Part shown: positions 15,717 through 23,590 of the stretch, one piece after another
How positions within the stretch are numbered: position 1 is the first letter of the stretch
Layout: every line of letters starts with the position of its first letter
Assembly: GCA_902617645.1 (NCBI GenBank)
Contig: CACMXM010000002.1
Location: 1 to 52,024, forward strand
Length of the DNA: 52,024 nucleotides
From: an uncultured Pelagibacteraceae bacterium
GTDB lineage: Bacteria; Pseudomonadota; Alphaproteobacteria; Pelagibacterales; Pelagibacteraceae
Direction of reading: 5' to 3'
The notes under the pieces: generated by a model
What the model saw: only the letters and a program-made list of their open reading frames with translations
What the model was told of the DNA's origin: nothing
Database searches by the model: none
Made by a program: the position numbers and the translations under genes

Positions 15717-16187
15717 CTATTTTTTTAGTTTATTCGAGAATATTAGATTTTCGCTCTTGAAGGAATGTTTATTTTCACTGATGAATTTTGCCATAAGGTC
15801 TACTTTTTCTTTTTCAAATTCAGCAACTTTTCTCTCTTTTAAATCAACGTAAAGGGCTAAAACTTCAATTGTTGATGCTAAATATTTTTTTTCTTTATGT
15901 ACCATTTCAAACTTATACTGTATTCTTTTTTTATCGTGGTCAAAGTGTATAAGGTTTAATTCAACTTCATCTCCCTCAATCAATTCTTGGTTGTAAGTAA
16001 TATGTGACTCAACTACCATTGTACTTTTATTAGTTTCTAAAGCAGATTTTTCACCCATATCAAGTTTTGTCATTAAAGTTTCCGCTGCATTTTGATCAAA
16101 AATTAAAATGTAATAAGCCACATTCATGTGGCCATTATAGTCAGTCCACTCTTTTTTAATTTTTGCTGTCGAAATTTTTATTGTCAT
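15717..16187 (-). CDS. cdhB: Betainyl-CoA thioesterase (4HBT hot-dog fold)
   Basis: Predicted to hydrolyse betainyl-CoA to glycine betaine and CoA, the third step of carnitine degradation. The 156-residue hot-dog protein has the signature EWTDYNGHMNVAYYILIFD, with the putative catalytic Asp at about residue 16, then VVESHITYNQEL and STIEVLALYVD. The pattern resembles the thioesterase domain fused to the C-terminus of many L-carnitine dehydrogenases (recalled, not searched). Here the two functions are separate genes about 5 kb apart on opposite strands. A generic acyl-CoA thioesterase is the alternative. The upstream SDR is 33 bp away. Confidence 0.72.
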   Translation of the reverse strand: MTIKISTAKIKKEWTDYNGHMNVAYYILIFDQNAAETLMTKLDMGEKSALETNKSTMVVESHITYNQELIEGDEVELNLIHFDHDKKRIQYKFEMVHKEKKYLASTIEVLALYVDLKERKVAEFEKEKVDLMAKFISENKHSFKSENLIFSNKLKK

Positions 16188-16220
16188 TAAATAATTATTA
16201 CCTCAAAATTAATTACAGAT

Positions 16221-17009
16221 CTAATGTAATCTAATAGCATCTCCATCAACACCGATTACTTGTCCAGATACTCTTGCTGCATCATCAGAAATCAAAAAGC
16301 CACACATTTTCCCAATATCACTTTCGTAAATCCAACAATTCATGGATGCCATTGATATAAATTCTTTTTCGATAGATTTTTTTGAAATTTTTAAAAGTTT
16401 TGCTTTATCTTTTGCAACTCTAATCATTCTATCACCTTTTATTGTTCCTGGGCATAATGCATTCACACGTATTTTAAATTTACCAAGCTCCATAGACAAA
16501 GTTTTTGTCATTCCTACAATTGCCCATTTACTTGCAGCATAAGGCGACCTTAAAGGGAAACCCATTATTCCAGCGCCTGATGAAATATTTATAATTGATC
16601 CACCCTTATTTTTTTTTAACATTGGTATTGCTAGTCTAGTGAAATAATAATGACTAAATACATTTACTTTCATTGTATTTTTCCAATCGTCTGTTGATAT
16701 ATTCTCTAATGTTGCAGTTGGACCTGCTATACCAACGTTATTAATCAGGCAATCAATTTTGGATGTCTTTTTCTTTATTTTTTCAAATAATTCATTTACT
16801 TGATACTCGTCTGAAGCATCACAATTAAAAACGAAGAGTTTTTTATTTATTTTTGAATTTTTTTTTAATTTATTGATATATTTTTCATTTATATCACTTA
16901 CGAATACTGTTGCACCTCTATCTAAACAAACTTTAACTGTGGCTAACCCAATTCCAGATGCTCCAGCGGATATTATGATTTTTTTATTTTTTAATGTTTG
17001 ATTTGCCAT
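16221..17009 (-). CDS. Short-chain dehydrogenase/reductase (SDR)
   Basis: A 262-residue classical SDR. The cofactor motif is SAGASGIG (around residues 15-21), with NNVG at 90, catalytic Ser in NISSGAG (about 143), and Y157/K161 in YAASK. NAD preference is suggested by VSDI after strand 2. The substrate is unknown; carnitine context makes a D-carnitine- or hydroxyacid-type dehydrogenase conceivable, but this is speculation. Its ATG lies directly after the U-tract of the proX terminator, leaving no room for a promoter or a normal ribosome-binding site. Confidence 0.85.
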   Translation of the reverse strand: MANQTLKNKKIIISAGASGIGLATVKVCLDRGATVFVSDINEKYINKLKKNSKINKKLFVFNCDASDEYQVNELFEKIKKKTSKIDCLINNVGIAGPTATLENISTDDWKNTMKVNVFSHYYFTRLAIPMLKKNKGGSIINISSGAGIMGFPLRSPYAASKWAIVGMTKTLSMELGKFKIRVNALCPGTIKGDRMIRVAKDKAKLLKISKKSIEKEFISMASMNCWIYESDIGKMCGFLISDDAARVSGQVIGVDGDAIRLH

Positions 17010-17046
17010 AATAAAAAAAGGCCCTTTTGTAAAAAAGGGCCTTTGA
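17010..17046 (-). terminator. Rho-independent terminator after proX
   Basis: A 12-bp perfect stem (AAAGGCCCTTTT with AAAAGGGCCTTT) closes a 4-base loop; read on the minus strand it is followed by TTTTTTTATTAT. It sits 20 bp after the proX stop and immediately before the SDR start codon. It is the strongest terminator in the window. It would separate abundant transporter mRNA from the downstream SDR/thioesterase genes or allow limited read-through. Confidence 0.85.
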
Positions 17047-17066
17047 TTTTAATTATTTAAAAAGTA

Positions 17067-18074
17067 TTATTTTAACCAAGGCTTCCATTTATCTGGATTG
17101 TTGTCTAACCACTCTTTAACAACTTCTTTTACAGGTCTTTTCTTAATATCAACTTCAACTAACATTTTAGCTTGATCAATATTTTGTAAAGACATGTTTT
17201 CGAAGAATTTTTTAGCATCAGCATGTTCAGCTTTTGCAAAAGTAGCAGGATTACCATAATTCATTGTATAATCCTTAGCCCAACCAGTTGCTGGCCAACC
17301 TTTTGTTCCACAGTCTTTCCAGTTGTTTGCTTCAGTAAATGTATCTGGGTCGCAAACTTTGTGGTCTGGCAGTTGAACTCCTACCATCTCATACTCACCA
17401 AAAAACCAATGTGGTGACCATAGGTATAATAAGAAAGGTTCTTTTCTCATATAAGCTGCTTTTGCTTCTGCAATAGCTGCCGCTTCTGTACCAAGTTCAT
17501 CAGCTTGGAAATCAATTCCTAAAAGATCAAGTCTTTTTTGGTCATGACAATTCCAACCAGCTACCGGACAACCAATAAGTCTACCTTTGCTTCCAGTTTC
17601 AATAGTTGCAAATTTTGCTTTATGTTTATTTAGGTCTTTCCAAGTTTTAATACCTAGTTCATCAGCTGCATATTTTGGTATCCAGTAGTCTGACATACCA
17701 ATTATTCCTGCTGTTCCAAGTAAATCTACGCTTCCGTCTCCGCTATAAGATCCTACGACTTTACCCTCGTAAATTAGATCTTCATTTAACATTACAGAGT
17801 CCGCTTCAGCATAACTTGGCCAACTTTCACAAGCAAAATCGAGTTCGCCTGCTGCAATTGCTTCCCATAAACCAGTCCCTGATGGAAATACCGTTTGCTT
17901 TATTTTATATCCATATTCTCTTTCAAGAATTGCTACAGCAACTTCACAAGTGATAATACCACCAGTCCAGTCAGCAATAGCTGCGTGTAGTCTTTTAGCA
18001 TGAGCTTGCCCTAAACTACCCACTAATAGCACCAATGATAAAAATAGTGCTGATATTGTTTTTGATAATTTCAT
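17067..18074 (-). CDS. proX: Glycine betaine/proline-type ABC transporter, substrate-binding protein
   Basis: A periplasmic binding protein of the OpuAC/ProX family, 335 residues, with a clear signal peptide ending ...GQAHA. Aromatic residues typical of the quaternary-amine cage appear in AIADWTGGI, FACESWPSY and YLWSPHWFFGEYEM. Likely ligands are glycine betaine, carnitine, choline or DMSP; the exact one cannot be read. A strong GGAGGG ribosome-binding site precedes the start, a promoter lies in the 107-bp gap to the permease, and a terminator follows, consistent with separate high expression of the binding protein. Confidence 0.92.
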   Translation of the reverse strand: MKLSKTISALFLSLVLLVGSLGQAHAKRLHAAIADWTGGIITCEVAVAILEREYGYKIKQTVFPSGTGLWEAIAAGELDFACESWPSYAEADSVMLNEDLIYEGKVVGSYSGDGSVDLLGTAGIIGMSDYWIPKYAADELGIKTWKDLNKHKAKFATIETGSKGRLIGCPVAGWNCHDQKRLDLLGIDFQADELGTEAAAIAEAKAAYMRKEPFLLYLWSPHWFFGEYEMVGVQLPDHKVCDPDTFTEANNWKDCGTKGWPATGWAKDYTMNYGNPATFAKAEHADAKKFFENMSLQNIDQAKMLVEVDIKKRPVKEVVKEWLDNNPDKWKPWLK

Positions 18075-18106
18075 TATTTTCCCTCCAATGAATTAATTAA
18101 AAACTC

Positions 18107-18136
18107 ATTTTAGTTCAAAAGTTACATAAATGTAAA
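18107..18136 (-). promoter_or_regulatory. Putative proX promoter with overlapping 14-bp palindrome
   Basis: On the minus strand TTTACA and TAAAAT are separated by 18 bases, placing the transcription start about 25 bases before the proX ATG. The -35 element overlaps the perfect dyad TTACAT-AA-ATGTAA (18122-18135), a candidate operator. The GGAGGG ribosome-binding site follows. This would let proX be transcribed independently of the permease gene. Confidence 0.5.
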
Positions 18137-18181
18137 CCCCTCGAAAAAACGCACTAATTACTTGCAATATATATAGTAAAT

Positions 18182-20296
18182 CTAAAGACCCAATGCTTCT
18201 CTTTGTTTTCTTGTCCAAGCCAAAGTAATTCTGTCTATTATTATAGCTAAAAGAACAATACCGATTCCTGCTGCTAGACCTCTGCCAGTATCAGATCTGG
18301 CTAATCCATTAAATACCTCTAACCCAAGGCCCTTACCACCAATTAATGGTGTAACTATTTGCATTGCAAAGGCCATTATTACTGTTTGGTTAAAGCCTAT
18401 CACTAAACTTGGAACCGCTAAAGGAAACTTTATTTTTTTTAAAGTTTGAATTAACGTTCCACCAAACGATCTTGATACTTCTGAATAAGTTCCTGATACT
18501 TGTGTTAAACCCAAACAAGTTAATCTTACTATAGGTGGTATCGAGTAAATAACAGTAGCTAAAACAGCAGAAACAATTCCACCACCAAAAAACATTAGAA
18601 CTGGTATTAGATAACAGAAATAAGGAAGAGTTTGCATTGCATCTAATACAACGTTTTGAATATTTCTAAATCTTTCACTATATGATGCTATTATTCCTAA
18701 AGGTACTCCAACAACAAAACATAAAGCAACTGAAACTAAAACAGATGATAGAGTAATCATTGATTGAGACCAGATCCCACAGGCACCAATAAAAAGCAAC
18801 AATATAGCAGTTATGATTGCAAATCTTACTCCAACGGTAATGTAGCCCAAGGCAACAAATACAGCCATAGTGTACCACCAAGGTATGTGAGTTAAGAAAA
18901 CATCTAATGGACGCAATAAATTAAGATAGACAAAAGCCCTTAAACTTTTTGTAAAAGCAATAAAACCTGGATTTACTGTTAAACTTTCCACAGCATTTGT
19001 AATTGGTTGTCTTATAGATAGTTTCCATTCTTCAGGAAAAGAACCAAAGCTAATTAAATATGTATCGATTAAACTAATTAGAAAAAAAACTATAAATGAC
19101 GGTATTATATAATATCGTTTACTTATAAATTCTTTAATATCATTTGCAGTTCTTTTATTAAATATTGAAATTAAAAACTGAAAAAAATAGGCAATTAAAC
19201 TAGTAACAAATAAACAGACATATTTAATTACATCATGAGAAATTTTTATAGGTTGTTCTATAATTCTTGCTAAAGAATATTTAGCCCAACTTTGTGGTAA
19301 AAAATAAAATTTCTGCACATCATCTGGAATTCTTTCTTCAGTTTTACTGAATGACATGCTGAACCTATCAAACATTATTGCCATAAACAAAATACAAAGC
19401 CCACCTTCCATAGCCCATCCAACATCGAGCCTTCTAATAGCCTGCCAAACCTGTCCACCAATACCTTCAGCTCCAATGAAACATGCAAGAACAACGAGGG
19501 CCAGAGCCATCATAATTACCTGATTGATACCCATCATGATACTAGGTAATGACAAAGGAATTTTTATCTTAAATAAAAGTTGTAATTTATTTGAACCAAA
19601 TGCAGTCGCGCTTTCTATGGTTTGAGCTGGAACTTGTCGTATTCCTGAATTTGTTAATCTTATAATTGGAGGCATTCCATAAATCATAGTTGCTAGAATT
19701 GCTGGTGCACCACCGATACCAAAAAAAAATAAAGCTGGAAATAAATATACAAAAGCTGGCATCACCTGCATGGTATCTAAAACTGGTTTCATAAAATTTT
19801 CAAACCGGTCACTTTGAGAACATAACACTCCAAGGATAAATCCAAAAAATACACAAAGTAAAACTGATAAACCCATTAAAGCAACGGTTTGAAGGGAAGG
19901 TTCCCACATACCTGTTGCACCCCAAAAATAAACTACAAATAATGAGTAGAGGCCAAGTCTTAAACCACCTGCAATCAAACATGGTAAAAATATTATAGCA
20001 GCGATTAATAACCATGGAGAATCAAGTAAAAAATCTTCTACAAAATAATAGCAAGCCTTAATATATCCAGCTACAATTTTGGTCATCCATCTGTAGTTTT
20101 TTTTTAAAAAATCTTCTCCCTCATTTACCCATGCAGTAAAAGTAAATTGATCTGTTACATACTTTGGAAACTTTGATGGGCCTTCATTTTGAGTAGAAAG
20201 CCATAAAGCAACTAAAAATACTAAGCCAACTATTAAATAAGTTATGATATTTTTTGAATGGCTTGATTTTTTTATAATTTCAGTACTGGCAGACAT
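18182..20296 (-). CDS. proW: Glycine betaine-type ABC transporter, duplicated (fused) permease
   Basis: A 704-residue inner-membrane protein with two complete ProW-like permease domains in tandem. Each has the cytoplasmic EAA-type loop that contacts the ATPase: SATAFGSNKLQLLFKIKIPLS in the first half and SRSFGGTLIQTLKKIKFPLA in the second. Each half also has a PVLD(T)MQ- or VVLDAMQT-type helix, IYGMPPIIRLT/IYSIPPIVRLT and its own membrane bundle. Typical ProW is about 350 residues and works as a dimer, so this is a fused dimer that would pair with two copies of the ATPase. It is upstream of proX on the same strand and divergent from proV. Confidence 0.92.
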   Translation of the reverse strand: MSASTEIIKKSSHSKNIITYLIVGLVFLVALWLSTQNEGPSKFPKYVTDQFTFTAWVNEGEDFLKKNYRWMTKIVAGYIKACYYFVEDFLLDSPWLLIAAIIFLPCLIAGGLRLGLYSLFVVYFWGATGMWEPSLQTVALMGLSVLLCVFFGFILGVLCSQSDRFENFMKPVLDTMQVMPAFVYLFPALFFFGIGGAPAILATMIYGMPPIIRLTNSGIRQVPAQTIESATAFGSNKLQLLFKIKIPLSLPSIMMGINQVIMMALALVVLACFIGAEGIGGQVWQAIRRLDVGWAMEGGLCILFMAIMFDRFSMSFSKTEERIPDDVQKFYFLPQSWAKYSLARIIEQPIKISHDVIKYVCLFVTSLIAYFFQFLISIFNKRTANDIKEFISKRYYIIPSFIVFFLISLIDTYLISFGSFPEEWKLSIRQPITNAVESLTVNPGFIAFTKSLRAFVYLNLLRPLDVFLTHIPWWYTMAVFVALGYITVGVRFAIITAILLLFIGACGIWSQSMITLSSVLVSVALCFVVGVPLGIIASYSERFRNIQNVVLDAMQTLPYFCYLIPVLMFFGGGIVSAVLATVIYSIPPIVRLTCLGLTQVSGTYSEVSRSFGGTLIQTLKKIKFPLAVPSLVIGFNQTVIMAFAMQIVTPLIGGKGLGLEVFNGLARSDTGRGLAAGIGIVLLAIIIDRITLAWTRKQREALGL

Positions 20297-20338
20297 ATTT
20301 ATAAAATTAGAATAATTAAATTTACTTTTAAAGCAAAA

Positions 20339-20358
20339 TATTGTCTATTTTGACAATA
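20339..20358. promoter_or_regulatory. Dyad in the proW/proV divergent control region (candidate operator)
   Basis: TATTGTC and GACAATA form a perfect 7-bp inverted repeat around a 6-base spacer in the 78-bp gap between divergent proW and proV. A regulator bound here could control both directions. The regulator is unknown; no regulator gene adjoins the transporter. Confidence 0.5.
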
Positions 20359-20367
20359 AATTATAAT
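20341..20367 (+). promoter_or_regulatory. Possible proV promoter
   Basis: A perfect TATAAT ends 7 bases before the proV ATG, with TTGTCT 15 bases upstream as a weak, short-spaced -35. Transcription would begin at or next to the ATG, giving a leaderless or nearly leaderless mRNA; no Shine-Dalgarno is visible. The -35 overlaps the dyad described above. Confidence 0.4.
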
Positions 20368-20374
20368 TTTAAGC

Positions 20375-21421
20375 ATGAATAAAGACCAAAAAATCACCTG
20401 CTCAAACATTTGGAAGTTATTTGGACCAGATGAAAAAAGAATAATAAAGAATTTAGATAAAAGTCTGTCTATTAAAGAAGTACAAGAAAAAACAGGGCAC
20501 GTTGTAGCTGTAAAAGATGTAAGTTTCTCAATTCAAAAAGGAGAAACGTTTGTAGTGATGGGCCTATCTGGTAGTGGAAAATCAACATTGGTAAGATGCA
20601 TTTCAAGATTAATTGAACCTACATCAGGCACTGTAAAAATGGACGATGTTGATGTCACTAAAATGAGTTCAAAAGATTTATTAGAATTAAGAAGAAATAA
20701 AATGAGCATGGTCTTCCAGCATTTTGGACTTTTTCCACATAGAACAGTTGTAGAAAATATTGGGTACGGATTAGAAGTTAGAGGTACAAAAAAAGAAATA
20801 AGATTGGAAAAATCCATGGAAGTTTTAAAAATGGTTGGATTAGATGGGTGGCAAAATAATTATCCTAGAGAGCTATCAGGAGGTATGCAACAAAGAGTTG
20901 GATTAGCAAGAGCACTTGCAGTGGATCCTGAAATTTTAATTTTTGATGAACCATTCTCAGCTTTAGACCCACTAATAAGAAGAGAGATGCAAGACGAACT
21001 TTTAAAAATTCAAGAAAAACTCCAGCGAACTATGGTTTTTATTACACATGATTTTTTAGAGGCTATTAAGATGGGAGATCACATTGCAATTATGAAAGAT
21101 GGTGAAGTTTCTCAGGTTGGAACACCTGAAGAAATTGTTGCTAATCCTAAAGATCAATATGTCAAAGACTTTTGCGAGGATGTTCCAAAATATAAAGTTT
21201 TAAGTGCAGGCAAAGTAATGAGAAAAGATTGTTGCAATCAATCAAAAGAATTATTTAAAAATAAATCGGACTGCATTTTAGATAATTCAAAAATTGAAAC
21301 TTTAATTGATAAATTAGTTGAGTCAGATAAAATTTACCCAGTAGTATGCTCAGAGACTGGAGAACTTCTAGGAGAGATAGACCGTTCTATAGTAATGAGA
21401 TCAATGAAATCAAAAACATAA
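20375..21421 (+). CDS. proV: Glycine betaine-type ABC transporter ATP-binding protein
   Basis: A 348-residue ATPase of the ProV/OpuAA family. Walker A GLSGSGKST, Q-loop VFQHFGLFPHRT, signature LSGGMQQR, Walker B ILIFDEPFSALD and switch VFITHDF are all intact. The ProV-specific N-terminal extension (WKLFGPDEKRI...EKTGHVVAVKDVSF) is present. The C-terminal tail after about residue 270 includes a DCCNQS segment and is a degenerate regulatory extension. It is divergent from the fused permease and completes the transporter with proW and proX. It ends 1 bp before a convergent gene. Confidence 0.92.
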   Translation: MNKDQKITCSNIWKLFGPDEKRIIKNLDKSLSIKEVQEKTGHVVAVKDVSFSIQKGETFVVMGLSGSGKSTLVRCISRLIEPTSGTVKMDDVDVTKMSSKDLLELRRNKMSMVFQHFGLFPHRTVVENIGYGLEVRGTKKEIRLEKSMEVLKMVGLDGWQNNYPRELSGGMQQRVGLARALAVDPEILIFDEPFSALDPLIRREMQDELLKIQEKLQRTMVFITHDFLEAIKMGDHIAIMKDGEVSQVGTPEEIVANPKDQYVKDFCEDVPKYKVLSAGKVMRKDCCNQSKELFKNKSDCILDNSKIETLIDKLVESDKIYPVVCSETGELLGEIDRSIVMRSMKSKT

Positions 21422-21422
21422 A

Positions 21423-22355
21423 CTAGTAAAATTTCTTATTAGCTTTAACCGTTTTTATTTTTTGAGAATCTCTCCATATAATTATGAAACCAGCAGAAAC
21501 TATTAATAAAACACCTGGAAACAATTGTTGCCACGGAGCTTCATTAAAAAAAATCCAACCTAATAAAAATGAAGATGGGATACCAAAATATTCAAAGGAG
21601 GCGAGCTTACTTAATGAAATTAGTCTATAAGCGTATACAAATAATATTGCTGCTGTACCACCTAGTATTCCTGTTAAAACCATTAATAGTAAATCTCTTA
21701 GATTATTAACCGTAAAATCGTTTGATAAAATAACAAATAAAAAAAATGCACCTATCACATTAAACATCAAAGTATAAAATTGTATTTTGGACGTTGAGAA
21801 GTTCGAAGGAATGAACTTAAGTATTATAACAGTTACTCCCCAAGCAAAAGCTGTTAGTATTGAATATATAGAATAATAATTAAATATATCACTCGTTGGC
21901 TTTAAAATTAATACCACACCTAAAAAGCCAATTATAATTGCAGACCATCGATATATACCGACTTTATCTTGTAAAAATATAATCGAAAGTATTACTATAA
22001 AAAATGGAGATGAAAAAGTTAAAGTCATTGCTGTTGCAAACTCAACATTAATTACCGAGATAAAAATAAATATATTCATTGCAAGAAAACTTAATCCTCT
22101 AAAACAACAAAGAGATAAAAATTTCTTATTTACATTCTTAAAAAGAGAGTTGTATTCTCCTGAAAAGAAAAGCAGAACAAGCAATGGTATTACCGCAAAA
22201 AAATTTCTAAAAACAGCTAATTTAAACACTGAATAGTCATTTCCTATAAATCTAATTACTACTAAATACAAATCTACGCAAACTACACCTAATAGCATTG
22301 TAAGTATTGCGATTAAAGTTTTCCTAAGATCTACTTTTTCTTTTGCGATTTTCAT
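21423..22355 (-). CDS. EamA/DMT-family transporter
   Basis: A 310-residue inner-membrane protein with two five-helix EamA repeats (VVCVDLYLVVIRFIGNDYSVF in the first; AIIIGFLGVVLILKPTSD at the first repeat's end; LLIVSAGFIIIWRDS at the C-terminus). The substrate is unknown. It starts 36 bp from the divergent Fe-alcohol dehydrogenase and ends 1 bp from the convergent proV stop. Confidence 0.83.
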   Translation of the reverse strand: MKIAKEKVDLRKTLIAILTMLLGVVCVDLYLVVIRFIGNDYSVFKLAVFRNFFAVIPLLVLLFFSGEYNSLFKNVNKKFLSLCCFRGLSFLAMNIFIFISVINVEFATAMTLTFSSPFFIVILSIIFLQDKVGIYRWSAIIIGFLGVVLILKPTSDIFNYYSIYSILTAFAWGVTVIILKFIPSNFSTSKIQFYTLMFNVIGAFFLFVILSNDFTVNNLRDLLLMVLTGILGGTAAILFVYAYRLISLSKLASFEYFGIPSSFLLGWIFFNEAPWQQLFPGVLLIVSAGFIIIWRDSQKIKTVKANKKFY

Positions 22356-22391
22356 TTATTTTTGTAAGTTAGTATAAATTTTTAAATAAAT

Positions 22392-23585
22392 ATGCAAAAT
22401 TTTAAACTCAATAAAGACGATTTATTAGGCAAACAAGATTGGACCTTTCCAACATTTACAGCTTATGGACCAGGAAGATTTAAAGAAATTGGAAAATTCT
22501 GCAAAGATTTCAATATTCAAAATCCTTTAATCGTAATAGATAGTGGAAGCACTAAGCTGCCCTTTATAAGTGAATTACAAAATCTGCTTTCTGATACAAA
22601 AATTAAATCAAATATTTATTCTAATATATCTCCCAACCCTAGAGATGATGAAATCGATGGTGGCTGCAAAGCATTCAAAGACGGTAATCATGATTCTATA
22701 ATCGCAATAGGTGGGGGCAGTGCTATGGATGGAGGAAAAGCTATATGTTTAACTGTTAATAGCGGAATACCTTTGTGGGATTTTGAATTTTTAGATAAAG
22801 TTCCAAGAGATCTGAAAGGTAAAAACCCTTTTCCAAAACTAATAACTATACCAACAACTGCTGGTACAGGTGCAGAAACAGAAATAACTGCAATGGTTAC
22901 TGATACAAAAAAAGGTATGAAATTTTGTATATGGCATCCAGAAGCTAGACCCTGCTTAGCATTAGTTGATCCAGAATTAACTTTAAAGTTACCAGCAAAC
23001 CTAACAGCTTGGACCGGTATTGATGCAATGATACACGCTATTGAGGGTTACAGTGTTCCTATGTTTCATCCGTTATGTGATGGTTCAGCTTTAGAAAGTT
23101 TAAATTTAATTTCTAAGTCTCTTAAACTGGCAGTAAATGAACCAGACAATTTAGTTGCAAGGGGAGGAATGATTGTAGGGTCTTATTTAGGAGGAGTAGC
23201 TTTTTTAAAAGGCTTAGGTTTAGTACATGCCATCTCTCATATGGTTGGTGCAGAATATAATACCCATCATGGACTCACAAATGCAATAATTCTCCCAACA
23301 GTAATGGAATATAATTTACCTGGTTTAGAGGAAAAAGTTCAGCGAATGTCAGAGGCAATGCAATTTGATAACCATTCAGTTAAAGGTTTTAAAGAAAATT
23401 TAAATAAAATGTTAGATGAACTTGATATTCCAAGAGGGTTAAATGAAATTGGTGTACCTGAGGATTCATTCAAAAGAATTGCGAAAAAATCTATGCTCGA
23501 CCAGGCCTATGGTCAAAATCCTAAAAAAGCAACTTTAGAAGAGGTTGAACAATTAACTTTAAAAAGTATTAAAAAAGCTCGCTAG
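22392..23585 (+). CDS. Iron-containing alcohol dehydrogenase
   Basis: A 397-residue group III metal-dependent alcohol dehydrogenase. NAD-binding GGGSAMDGGKAI, the TIPTTAGTGAE signature and the metal-site segments LTAWTGIDAMIHAIEGY, HAISHMVGAEYNTHHG are present, so Asp and His ligands appear intact. It oxidises an alcohol to an aldehyde with NAD. The substrate is not determined; methanol-like one-carbon alcohols or an amino-alcohol from choline-type osmolytes are possible in this context. It is followed after 5 bp by an amidase gene. Confidence 0.88.
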   Translation: MQNFKLNKDDLLGKQDWTFPTFTAYGPGRFKEIGKFCKDFNIQNPLIVIDSGSTKLPFISELQNLLSDTKIKSNIYSNISPNPRDDEIDGGCKAFKDGNHDSIIAIGGGSAMDGGKAICLTVNSGIPLWDFEFLDKVPRDLKGKNPFPKLITIPTTAGTGAETEITAMVTDTKKGMKFCIWHPEARPCLALVDPELTLKLPANLTAWTGIDAMIHAIEGYSVPMFHPLCDGSALESLNLISKSLKLAVNEPDNLVARGGMIVGSYLGGVAFLKGLGLVHAISHMVGAEYNTHHGLTNAIILPTVMEYNLPGLEEKVQRMSEAMQFDNHSVKGFKENLNKMLDELDIPRGLNEIGVPEDSFKRIAKKSMLDQAYGQNPKKATLEEVEQLTLKSIKKAR

Positions 23586-23590
23586 GGCAG

